From Kosakonia sacchari (GTDB taxonomy: Bacteria > Pseudomonadota > Gammaproteobacteria > Enterobacterales > Enterobacteriaceae): a DNA stretch of 64,000 nucleotides. A model generated the notes under the pieces. The model was not told the origin of the DNA and made no database searches. It was given only the letters and a program-made list of their open reading frames with translations. Made by a program: the position numbers and the translations under genes. How positions within the stretch are numbered: the stretch's first letter is position 1; each line of letters opens with the position of its first letter. The DNA lies in assembly GCA_900109485.1 (NCBI GenBank), contig FOAY01000010.1:91631-155630 (forward strand). The letters run 5' to 3'. This document shows positions 55,228 through 63,227 of this stretch, one piece after another.

Positions 55228-56208
55228 ATGAGAAATAATACATTAGATTTGGCAAGGTTGGTTGCTAGTTTTTTTATTATTGTTGTTCATTCAGGAAACT
55301 TTCCAGAAATGACGCCTGCGCATGCAGATATGTTTCAGGCGTCTTCACGATGGGCTGTTCCATTCTTTTTTTTAGTGTCAGGCTATTTAATGGGACACGG
55401 AAGCGAATTAAATATATCACACAAGATAAACCGGTTGTTTGGGATTCTTTTTTATTCGTCCCTGATCTACATTCCAGTGATTTTTATTTCAAATGGACAC
55501 AGCTTTTATAAATCAATTGCGCTCCTGGCCTCTTTCACAACTTTGAGATCCGGAACATTCTTCCATTTGTGGTTTTTGCCATCCCTCATGCTTGGTGTTT
55601 TAATAACTAATTATTTTGTTAAAAATACTAAAATGTCAACAGGACTAACAATTTCTGTTGCTATCTTAATAGCGTACTGGATGAGTGACATAGGTCAGGC
55701 GTTTGGTTTGCTGAAGAACAAAAACGAAGCATTTTACTTTTTAAGGACGCTTCACGGTATCTCTCTTGTATATATCGGATACTTATTATCGATTAATAAT
55801 CCGCTAAAAATTATCGGTAAAAAATATTCATGGATTGCGTTAATTATGGGGGTGTCTCTCATGGTTATAGAGGTTCCTGTTCTTAAGTTATTTTCTGAAG
55901 CTCAAACCCTACCGCGTCAGTTCCCATTTTTTAGTGTCTTCTCCGCAATTGCTCTCCTTTCAATCTGTATAAACACCAATAGCCATGAAGGGGTTCTTTC
56001 TAAATCAGGGAGAGATTATTCTCTTGGCATCTATCTTATACATCCATTTGTTCTTTTCTTTATGGTTCCGTATTTAAATAGGCATGGCATCAATATCTCA
56101 TTGGTTAATCTGATATTTGCTTTCATAATTTCATTATTCGTTATGCATGCGATGAAGAAAACATTACCTATTGCATACAATAAACTTAATGGTATTGGTG
56201 TGAAGTAA
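55228..56208 (+). CDS. Acyltransferase family 3 membrane protein
   Basis: A 326-residue inner-membrane acyltransferase with about ten membrane segments. The N-terminal motif LARLVASFFIIVVHSGNF contains the conserved His of family 3, with WAVPFFFLVSGYLMG next. Such genes at prophage right ends O-acetylate LPS O-antigen and cause serotype conversion; the target here is unknown. ATG chosen over the TTG five codons upstream. It is A+T-rich and looks intact although the element around it has decayed. Confidence 0.85.
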   Translation: MRNNTLDLARLVASFFIIVVHSGNFPEMTPAHADMFQASSRWAVPFFFLVSGYLMGHGSELNISHKINRLFGILFYSSLIYIPVIFISNGHSFYKSIALLASFTTLRSGTFFHLWFLPSLMLGVLITNYFVKNTKMSTGLTISVAILIAYWMSDIGQAFGLLKNKNEAFYFLRTLHGISLVYIGYLLSINNPLKIIGKKYSWIALIMGVSLMVIEVPVLKLFSEAQTLPRQFPFFSVFSAIALLSICINTNSHEGVLSKSGRDYSLGIYLIHPFVLFFMVPYLNRHGINISLVNLIFAFIISLFVMHAMKKTLPIAYNKLNGIGVK

Positions 56209-56326
56209 TAGTTAACGGGCAAAGCATGCGTTGTCATACTTTGCTTCCGTTGATCTATTTGACTTTACAATAAAGTCTCTCGTTTCACTTGATCGACGCT
56301 ACCGTGTATCTAAATTATCTATGTAC

Positions 56327-56490
56327 TGCTGTGCCATATGGGCTGGGTTGAAGCGGCTGATCTGTTCGTGAAAGGCATGAGCGGCGCGATCGACGCCAAA
56401 ACCGTGACCTACGATTTCGAACGTCTGATAGAAAGCGCGAATCTGCTGAAATGCTCAGAGTTTGGCGACGCGATTATCGCGAACATGTAA
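56327..56490 (+). other. icd 3' end copy 3
   Basis: 164 bp aligned without gaps to 9407-9570, followed by a terminator copy (AACGGGAGCCAGTTGGTTTCCGTT region from 56513) and one TTATCAAA. The encoded peptide has five changes relative to icd: Ile to Phe, Asn to Asp, Met to Ile, Gly to Ser, Lys to Asn. It is the right boundary of the second and left boundary of the third remnant. Confidence 0.88.
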
Positions 56491-56718
56491 TCCGCGTTGT
56501 GGGTTAAGCAAGAACGGGAGCCAGTTGGTTTCCGTTTTTTATGGTAATTTCGCTACTGGTTATCAAAACTTGTATGCCTGTGTCTTACAGAGCGACTTGG
56601 TCATAATGGGAAAAAATGAAAATTTCCGATCGTGTGCAGTATGCTATTGATGATGCGAATTCAGGAAAGCCCCTCTCAGCGTTAATGCATGTTTTGCTTT
56701 AGACTGACCCTATTTTCA

Positions 56719-56938
56719 GGGAAAAGAGCAGGAGGTTGCCTCCGCTGGACTGCACGTGCAGCAACTCATTGACGCGGCAATGCATCTATCAGCGTCATTC
56801 AGCGAAAATTGCAGGCTGGCAGAGCGCAGACAGAAGCGGAAACGACAAAACTGAATGCCGGTGCTGGATTCCATCGACGCAGTGAACACGGTTGATATGT
56901 CCAATGCGCCGGGCATTATCTGGCTTTTGGCTGAGTAA
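56719..56938 (+). pseudogene. Second tail fibre assembly relic
   Basis: Reading across two frameshifts gives QQLIDAA, NASISVIQRKLQAGRAQTEA with ETTKLNA, and VLDSIDAVNTVDMSNAPGII with WLLAE, the C-terminal pattern of Tfa proteins. It precedes the second acyltransferase, although that gene is on the opposite strand. Confidence 0.72.
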
Positions 56939-57047
56939 AATGCTAATACTGTGGTTTTTGTGTATCACCCTGCTCGGTAGCTCTATATTATTCTACCTTT
57001 CGGATAATGCACCATTTTAAGCCGCCTCGCGCTTTATGGCAGTGATA

Positions 57048-58151
57048 TCATGCAGTATATTCATTTTTTATATTTCTTTTCCGAAGATTGTTTTCAATTT
57101 TTTTACCAAAAGAAATGAATGGTTTTTCAATATAAAAATGTAGTATTGTTCCTGCTGAAATTGTTATTGTGAGCATCATGAATAATCTTGCCAGACCAAT
57201 TTCATGTACATAAAAACCAGGCTTATAGAAATTTAGCAAATTAATAAACATATAATGCGATATGTATATTGAAAATGAAATATCACCTAAAAAATTCAGT
57301 GTGTTATTTTCTTTAAACCCAACGCTATTATCATAAATAATAAAACCGAGAAGCAAAGCGAAAGAAATTAAACCTGCTCGCTTTAATCCAAAGCCAAAAA
57401 GGTGACCGCTGAAATAATATGTTATAAAAAAGCCACAGCACACGAAGAATATGAATTTTGCAACTTTTACGTCAATAGTAAATTTATCTTTATTGAATAA
57501 TTCATAGAATAGCATACCCACGACAAATTCAGCGAGTATTGGTGATGACATAAATCGCAGTAGTGCGAATGCAGGGTTGTCAACCGGAACATTTGCAGAT
57601 GCGACACCTGATAAAGAAATGTGTCCATTATAATGCAACTGAATTACAAACATCGGAACTAAAATTAACAATGAAGATATTAAGGTTCTATATTTTTGAC
57701 TTACTGACATTGCTATTACGAATGTTGTATAAAAATAAATCTCGTACGTAAGTGTCCATGCCGGACCTAAAACGTTGTAACCAAATCCTGGCGCTACATT
57801 TGTGTAATCACGATGAAGAAAGAATAAAGCTCTGAGAAGGTTTTCGGACGGGTCGAATCTATAGACTAACAATGCACCAATGGCAAAGATAATAATAAAA
57901 CAAGGATATATTCTGAAAAATCTCCTTATGGCAAATGCTATTTTAGAAGTATTGTTCTTTGTGGAAAGGGCGATTATAAAGCCGCTTATCATGAAAAATA
58001 AATCAACACCAAATGCACCTGAGTTAAACAGTATTAACCCTAAATCTTTTTGTGAATAAACTCCATTTAAGTATCCCCTAAAGTGAAACAAAACAACTGC
58101 CAGGCCTGCTATACCGCGCAGGTAATGTATAGACATTATTTTGCCTTTCAT
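57048..58151 (-). CDS. OafA/YrhL-type acyltransferase
   Basis: A 367-residue family 3 acyltransferase starting MKGKIMSIHYLRGIAGLAVV, with LFHFRGYL carrying the conserved His and Arg, FMISGFIIAL and the RRFFRIYP motif, plus about ten membrane helices. Likely substrate is a surface polysaccharide. Starts 22 codons upstream and five codons downstream are possible. It is unrelated in detail to the acyltransferase at 55228, A+T-rich and intact, and lies in the third icd-bounded interval. Confidence 0.85.
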   Translation of the reverse strand: MKGKIMSIHYLRGIAGLAVVLFHFRGYLNGVYSQKDLGLILFNSGAFGVDLFFMISGFIIALSTKNNTSKIAFAIRRFFRIYPCFIIIFAIGALLVYRFDPSENLLRALFFLHRDYTNVAPGFGYNVLGPAWTLTYEIYFYTTFVIAMSVSQKYRTLISSLLILVPMFVIQLHYNGHISLSGVASANVPVDNPAFALLRFMSSPILAEFVVGMLFYELFNKDKFTIDVKVAKFIFFVCCGFFITYYFSGHLFGFGLKRAGLISFALLLGFIIYDNSVGFKENNTLNFLGDISFSIYISHYMFINLLNFYKPGFYVHEIGLARLFMMLTITISAGTILHFYIEKPFISFGKKIENNLRKRNIKNEYTA

Positions 58152-58766
58152 AAACACCCTTACTCGTTCATAACCAATGAGTTCAAAAAAAGCGCAAATT
58201 GCGCAAAAAATAATCACGTTTCTTGATGGTCACAATAAGCTTTGCATGCTCCGCATAGCAGCCAATCACCACCAGAACGATAGGGCACACTATAAATGAT
58301 TTCTTACTGGTCATTAAGCATATTGGTGCTTCTAACTGATCTTTATGCATAAAAAAAGAAAGTCACCGGTAACACTTGATTAACTTATGGATAAGCAATA
58401 ATCGAAACTGGCCCCGACCTCAGCAAGGCTGCACGCTGCTGATTACATTCGCCGTATGCAGCCGATTTGCGAGGTTGCTGGGATCGGCTTTGATAACTGA
58501 CGAGGGTGAAGCGATCGAAGGTGAGGTACTGGACGAGACGCATGTTCATGGTGTGCTGACATACAGCATTTTGCGTGCTTACGAGGATGGCTGTGCGGTG
58601 TAAATTTTTCCAAATTGCAGACATAAAAGGCAGCCATAAGCCGCTGGTTGCATTGGAAAATTTTTGGCTGTACGAGAGGATTTGGACCTCCGCCCCCTGA
58701 CACCCCATATAAACACATTGTTTATTCAATAATATCATCTTCCTGCCTTTAAACTCGCTATGCAAC
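58152..58766. other. Non-coding remnant sequence with a tRNA relic
   Basis: About 600 bp without a supported gene. A 75-codon frame (58376-58603, ending RAYEDGCAV) is present but resembles nothing I know. The tRNA-Pro relic at 58665 is the only recognisable item. Confidence 0.45.
58665..58709 (-). pseudogene. Degenerate 3' half of tRNA-Pro(GGG), second copy
   Basis: Antisense CGAGAGGATTTGGACCTCCG followed by CCCCCTGACACCCCATA aligns with the proL-type tRNA 3' half better than the copy at 53456. The acceptor and 5' half are missing, so it is not a functional tRNA. Same orientation as the first copy. Confidence 0.7.
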
Positions 58767-58899
58767 GCTGCGCCACATGGGCTGTGTTGCAGTGGCTGAC
58801 CCAATCGTGAAAGGCATGAGTGGCGCGATTATCGCGAACATGCAGTCCAGTTTCTGGGTTAAATAAAAACGGGGGTCTGAGGGGTCCCATTTTTTTTGC
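58767..58899 (+). other. icd 3' end copy 4 (decayed)
   Basis: Starts GCTGCGCCACATGGGCTGTG and matches icd up to GGCGCGATT, then jumps to ATCGCGAACATG, losing about 85 bp. Trp to Cys, Glu to Ala, Ala to Val and Leu to Pro changes are present and the stop codon is lost. A weakened terminator follows. Being rightmost, it should be the original chromosomal 3' end displaced by the first integration. Confidence 0.82.
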
Positions 58900-59466
58900 C
58901 TGCAAATAATTAGCAGACTGATGAAAATTAGCTTTGCGGATACTTGCTATATTGGTCTGCAATAATGCTTTGGTTTTTTCTTATTGCTGATTATCAATCT
59001 TAATGTTTTATTAATATTCCATCCACTGCGTAGTGGGGGCGGCTTAAGAATAAGAATTAATGAGATTGCTGAACCTGTGTGGACTTAATATTCTTATAAA
59101 GTGCACTCACTCTGAAGGTATAAAAATCATGTTTAAGCGTCGCGCTTTTAATACTGCTCTTGCGGCGGTGATTTCACTCTCTTTATATTTGTGGCGAGTT
59201 GTTCGCTTTGCCGGAGCAACGTTTTGTTGAGTTGCTGGAGTAGTAAACTTTTGCGATGGTTTATTCACCGGTTGTCATTTTATCCCGGTCGCAATAATGA
59301 AGGTTTGCTGGTGAGTATGTTGTTGCGGAGAGTGAGAAGAGTGGGGAGCGGGTGTTTTCATTGTACCTGAAGAGGTCAGGGCAGCATGACGATTCGGGCA
59401 GACCACGTCAGTGAAAACAGACATGTCCACACAAGGCGAGCTGCCCTGAATCTTGCTCTGATGTGA
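58900..59466. other. Gap between element scars and host genes
   Basis: About 570 bp. It contains one short candidate gene (59129-59230) and otherwise nothing I recognise. Confidence 0.5.
59129..59230 (+). CDS. Possible 33-residue membrane peptide
   Basis: MFKRRAFNTALAAVISLSLY followed by LWRVVRFAGATFC, preceded by GAAGG. A basic start and one hydrophobic helix suggest either a small membrane protein or the leftover signal peptide of a truncated gene. Confidence 0.3.
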   Translation: MFKRRAFNTALAAVISLSLYLWRVVRFAGATFC

Positions 59467-59850
59467 TTAGCGGCGTACTGCCATGGCCTCAATTTCCACA
59501 CCGGCATCTTTTGGCAGGCGTGCCACTTCCACGCAGGAACGTGCCGGAAAAGCGGCGTGATGTTCGCGGAAAAAGGCTTCATACACCGCGTTCACCTGCG
59601 AAAAATGATTAAGATCTTTGACAAAAATGGTGGTTTTAACAATATCCGCCACCTGCAGACCACTTGCCTCGATAATGGCCTGCACATTTTCCAGCGACTG
59701 CCGGGTTTGCTGCGCAATGTCCGTCGCTATCTCGCCCGTCGTCGGGTTTAACGGGATCTGCCCGGAAGTGAACACCAGAGAGCCTAAATCTACCCCCTGA
59801 ACATAAGGCCCAATAGCGGCAGGCGCCTGGGACGTTGAAATTGCTGACAT
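59467..59850 (-). CDS. RidA-family enamine/imine deaminase
   Basis: A 127-residue RidA/YjgF protein (IGPYVQGVDLGSLVFTSGQI, FPARSCVEVARLPKDAGVEI) with the Arg that binds the substrate carboxylate. RidA proteins hydrolyse reactive enamines and imines to ketones. Fourth gene of the minus-strand unit after gntR, M20 and the ProC-like gene, which suggests it handles an imine made in that pathway. Confidence 0.88.
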   Translation of the reverse strand: MSAISTSQAPAAIGPYVQGVDLGSLVFTSGQIPLNPTTGEIATDIAQQTRQSLENVQAIIEASGLQVADIVKTTIFVKDLNHFSQVNAVYEAFFREHHAAFPARSCVEVARLPKDAGVEIEAMAVRR

Positions 59851-59875
59851 AGACCAACCTTATTAAAAAGTAGCG

Positions 59876-60679
59876 TTATTTTTGACCGGAAAGCTCCGTT
59901 GTACGACGTACCGCAGCCAGAACGCTGCTTTGCAGGCCAGCGGCGAAATCGCTTTTATTCAGCTCGTATAAACCATTAATGCCGACACCCGCCGGAGAGT
60001 TATTAATATCCATCAACTGGCGCGGATGGCGTCCGGATAACTTAAGCATTTCAACCGCGCCGACCAGGTTTTCCCATACCACCTGCGTGGACTGCGTGCG
60101 GGTTAATCCGGCAAGAACACCGGCGTCAGCCAGCGCTTCGACAAAGTAATAGACATAGTTGACGCCAGCGACAGCAAAACCGGTGAAGACGTCAATCAGC
60201 CGCTCCTCCAGCACCATCACCTTGCCGAAACTTTCGAGGAACGGCATGACGGACGCGCTGTTGACATAAGCATTAAACGCCACGCCGCTGTAGCCCAGCC
60301 CGGTATCCGTCAGCGTATTCGGAATGATCCGCGTAATCGGGCGCGACTCACCCAGCATCAAAGACAGCTGGGCCAGTGTTACGCCCGCAATAATAGAAAT
60401 GACTGACGCCTGTGGCGCTGCGTGCTGCTTAATCAGTTGTGCGACACCGGCAATATCATCCTGCGGACGAACCCCGATCACAATGTGATCCGCTGCGGCC
60501 AGCGCGTCGGGCAAATCTTGTGTATTGCTCAACTGATAGCGCGCTTTCAGCGTTTCGATTCGCGCTGGATCAATATCCGATAAGCTGACCTCGTCCGGGT
60601 TTAATGCGCCGCGTTTTAAGGCGGCGCGCAGAATCGCTTCGGTCATTTGACCGGCACCAATAAAGTGGATATGGCTCAT
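59876..60679 (-). CDS. ProC-like reductase (pyrroline-5-carboxylate reductase family)
   Basis: A 267-residue NAD(P)-dependent reductase starting MSHIHFIGAGQMTEAILRAA with the GxGxM dinucleotide motif. The C-terminal helical domain has VNYVYYFVEALADAGVLAGL and HPRQLMDINNSPAGVGINGL, typical of P5C reductases. It probably reduces a cyclic imino acid or related compound. The ATG overlaps the stop of the amidohydrolase gene. Confidence 0.87.
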   Translation of the reverse strand: MSHIHFIGAGQMTEAILRAALKRGALNPDEVSLSDIDPARIETLKARYQLSNTQDLPDALAAADHIVIGVRPQDDIAGVAQLIKQHAAPQASVISIIAGVTLAQLSLMLGESRPITRIIPNTLTDTGLGYSGVAFNAYVNSASVMPFLESFGKVMVLEERLIDVFTGFAVAGVNYVYYFVEALADAGVLAGLTRTQSTQVVWENLVGAVEMLKLSGRHPRQLMDINNSPAGVGINGLYELNKSDFAAGLQSSVLAAVRRTTELSGQK

Positions 60680-61860
60680 AGTGAATCCTCGGAAGTAACA
60701 GAAACAGTGCCCAATGACCTCTCCACCAGCGATACCCAAAGACCGATGCCTGGCGCGATAAGTTGGTCATTAAAATCGTAATGCGGGTTATGTAATGTTG
60801 CGCCCGGCGTTGGGCCATCGGCCCCCAGCCACAGATACGCGCCTGGACAGGCTTCCAGAAAATAGGCGAAATCTTCTGCCGCCATGGATGGCGATAACTG
60901 CGTGTGGACCTGTGTGATCCCGGGGACGTGGCGTGCGGCATCCGCCAGAATTTTTGCCTGTTGCGCATGGTTGACGGTTACCGGGTAACCGTATTCCCAA
61001 CGAATGCTGCCAGTGACGCCAAACGGCCGGGCGAGCTGTTCGACATACTCCGCCATCAGGGTCTGGCAGCGCGCTCTGGCGGCCTGGCTCAGGCAACGCA
61101 GCGTGCCGGACAAATGCATGGTCTGCGGAACGACATTTATCGCTTCTCCGGCCTGCAGTTGCGTCACGCTGATCACGGCGCTGTCCAGCGGAGAGAGGCG
61201 GCGCGTGGTGATCGTTTGCAATGCGGTGATCAGGTGCGCACCGGCCAGCACCGGATCGGCCCCTTTTTCCGGCATCGCCGCATGGCATCCCACGCCAGTC
61301 AGCGTGATGAAAAAATTGTCCTGCGAAGCCATCATCGGACCTGCGCTAACGGCCACTTCCCCCACCGGCAACCCCGGCCAGTTGTGCAGCGCATAAACCG
61401 CAGAAACGGGGAAGCGCGTAAAGATCCCTTCTTCCACCATCAAACGCCCGCCGCCGGCATTCTCTTCCGCAGGCTGAAAAATAAAGTACACCGTACCGTT
61501 GAACGCTCTGCTCTGGCTGAGATAGCGCGACGCACCCAGCAGAATGGCGGTATGCCCGTCGTGTCCACAGGCGTGCATCGTGCCTGGCGAGGTTGAGCAC
61601 CAGTCAACAACGTTGTTTTCCTGGATGGGTAAGGCATCAATATCGGCGCGCAGGGCGATTGCCGGCCCCTCGCCATTGCGAAGAACGCCAACCACGCCAG
61701 TGCCTGCAATACCGGTATGCACTTCAAGATCATATTCGCGCAGCAGGCTGCTGATTTTCGCGGACGTATGAAATTCTTGTAAGCCAATCTCCGGGCGCGC
61801 GTGGATCTCACGTCGCCAGATAATCGCCTGTTGAATAATCTCTTCGGGAATGGAGCGCAT
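60676..61860 (-). CDS. M20-family N-acyl amino acid amidohydrolase
   Basis: A 394-residue M20D metallohydrolase (hippurate hydrolase type). Metal-site motifs are MHACGHDGHTAILLG, the Glu pair FQPAEENAGGG, HNWPGLPVG and the C-terminal LHNPHYDFND. It hydrolyses N-acyl or amidino amino acids. ATG giving MRSIPEEIIQQAIIWRREIH fits the family start. Translationally coupled to the ProC-like gene. Confidence 0.9.
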   Translation of the reverse strand: MRSIPEEIIQQAIIWRREIHARPEIGLQEFHTSAKISSLLREYDLEVHTGIAGTGVVGVLRNGEGPAIALRADIDALPIQENNVVDWCSTSPGTMHACGHDGHTAILLGASRYLSQSRAFNGTVYFIFQPAEENAGGGRLMVEEGIFTRFPVSAVYALHNWPGLPVGEVAVSAGPMMASQDNFFITLTGVGCHAAMPEKGADPVLAGAHLITALQTITTRRLSPLDSAVISVTQLQAGEAINVVPQTMHLSGTLRCLSQAARARCQTLMAEYVEQLARPFGVTGSIRWEYGYPVTVNHAQQAKILADAARHVPGITQVHTQLSPSMAAEDFAYFLEACPGAYLWLGADGPTPGATLHNPHYDFNDQLIAPGIGLWVSLVERSLGTVSVTSEDSL

Positions 61861-61981
61861 ATTTCCTCTGCATTTTCCCGGCGCAATGCCGCAGCATGAC
61901 GCTGTGAATGGATTACCGGAACGCGTAATGCCCTCTGGTAGCTGATTCAATTATCGTTTTGACCCTAACGAAAAGAGCGGC

Positions 61982-62683
61982 TCAGGGCTTGCCAAAATAG
62001 ATCCTGGCCAGCCCTTCTTTTGTCACTTCAACCGCGTGCTCGGCGCTCAATGAAATATGTTGCTCAATCAGCACCACGCCTTTTTCTATATTCCGCTGAC
62101 GTAATGCCGCGATAATTTCGACATGCTCGTCATAGGCATTGTTCCTGCGCACGGGCGTTTCGAGATCGATGCGCCGGAAAAAACGGCTCAGCGAATTCAG
62201 GCTATCGAGCATTTCATAGAGCCGGCTGTTATGGGAAATGCGGGCTATTTCCATGTGGAAACGCTCATCGATTTCCGCGATCTTCGCCCAGTCCTGTTCG
62301 GTTTGCGCCGGGCGATGCTGGCTCACTTCCTCCCAGATAGCCGTGGTCGCCGCGATCTCTTCATCGGTTGCCCGCAGGCAGGCGAAACGAAAGGTGGATT
62401 GCTCTATCACCATTCGCACTTCATACAGCTCGCGGACACCTTCCGGCGTCAGGTCGCGGGAGTAAAAACCCCGGTTGGGGACAAAGTTCATAAAGCCGTC
62501 TTTTGCCAGACGGTTAAGCGCTTCCCGCACCGGGGTACGCGAGACCCCCAGCTGTGCCGCAAGCTCAACTTCATTCACCCGTTCGCCAGGACGAAAGTGG
62601 TAATCAATCGCCAGGCCTTTCACTTTCTCGTAGACCTTTTCCACACTGTCAGCGCTACGGGATTTCTTTTTAATAGTAACCAC
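61982..62683 (-). CDS. GntR/FadR-family regulator
   Basis: A 233-residue regulator with an N-terminal winged helix (NEVELAAQLGVSRTPVREAL) and a C-terminal FCD domain with metal-ligand residues in EIDERFHMEIARIS, DEHVEIIAALRQ and IEQHISLS. GTG start with AAGGGG upstream. It heads the catabolic genes and probably represses both them and the divergent transporter through the palindromes at 62792, 62909 and 63100. Confidence 0.92.
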   Translation of the reverse strand: MVTIKKKSRSADSVEKVYEKVKGLAIDYHFRPGERVNEVELAAQLGVSRTPVREALNRLAKDGFMNFVPNRGFYSRDLTPEGVRELYEVRMVIEQSTFRFACLRATDEEIAATTAIWEEVSQHRPAQTEQDWAKIAEIDERFHMEIARISHNSRLYEMLDSLNSLSRFFRRIDLETPVRRNNAYDEHVEIIAALRQRNIEKGVVLIEQHISLSAEHAVEVTKEGLARIYFGKP

Positions 62684-62791
62684 ATTATCCCCTTAATTTA
62701 CCGCACACTCAGCACGAAAATAAAAATGCTGTACAGGTTATTTCACGTAATATTTTTATAGATAGCACAGCGGAAAAAGCAACTCAACACA

Positions 62792-62807
62792 AAAGTGAAT
62801 ACACTTT
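62792..62807. promoter_or_regulatory. Predicted GntR operator 1
   Basis: AAAGTG-AATA-CACTTT, a perfect palindrome 109 bases upstream of the gntR start. Nearly the same site occurs in reverse at 62909. Confidence 0.65.
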
Positions 62808-62908
62808 GTTTTTATTTAAAAGATACTGATTTATAACTGTTTTTATCTTATTTATTGTCGTGAGTTTTTCCCGCACCATTTTACGGCAGCACTGCACCAA
62901 AATGACTC

Positions 62909-62924
62909 AAGGTGTATTCACTTT
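62909..62924. promoter_or_regulatory. Predicted GntR operator 2
   Basis: AAGGTG-TATT-CACTTT, a near-perfect palindrome sharing the CACTT half-sites with operators 1 and 3. Confidence 0.65.
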
Positions 62925-63099
62925 TGCACGCAGATGTTTTTATAAACCAAGATAAAAAAGAAAAATGAAAGTTTCATTGTGCGGTTTTAAATATTTTCGA
63001 TTCCCTTGTATTTATTCACGAATTTGCATTTGTTTCACCTGAAATAAGCACTTGATGCCGTGAACATTTTGCTCCCTGGCATCGTCTTTGCTTAATGCA

Positions 63100-63115
63100 C
63101 AAGTGTATGCACTTA
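63100..63115. promoter_or_regulatory. Predicted GntR operator 3
   Basis: AAGTG-TATG-CACTT inside this span, 113 bases upstream of the binding-protein gene; a half site TTCACTT follows at about 63120. The spread of sites suggests looping control of the divergent promoters. Confidence 0.62.
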
Positions 63116-63227
63116 TATATTCACTTCAGTGCGCACTTTTTGGCATTACCAGACAGGCTTGTGCACGTTTGCACAGGCGACAAAACACCGGCCTCAGAAG
63201 CCGGTAACAGCAAACCGGAGAACCAAT

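Noticed and set aside
58376..58603. 75-codon plus-strand gene
   Set aside because: No ribosome site, no family resemblance and located in eroded element sequence; kept only as a note in the gap description.
58665..58709. Functional tRNA-Pro gene
   Set aside because: Only the 3' half is recognisable, with mismatches in the T stem and no 5' half or acceptor partner.
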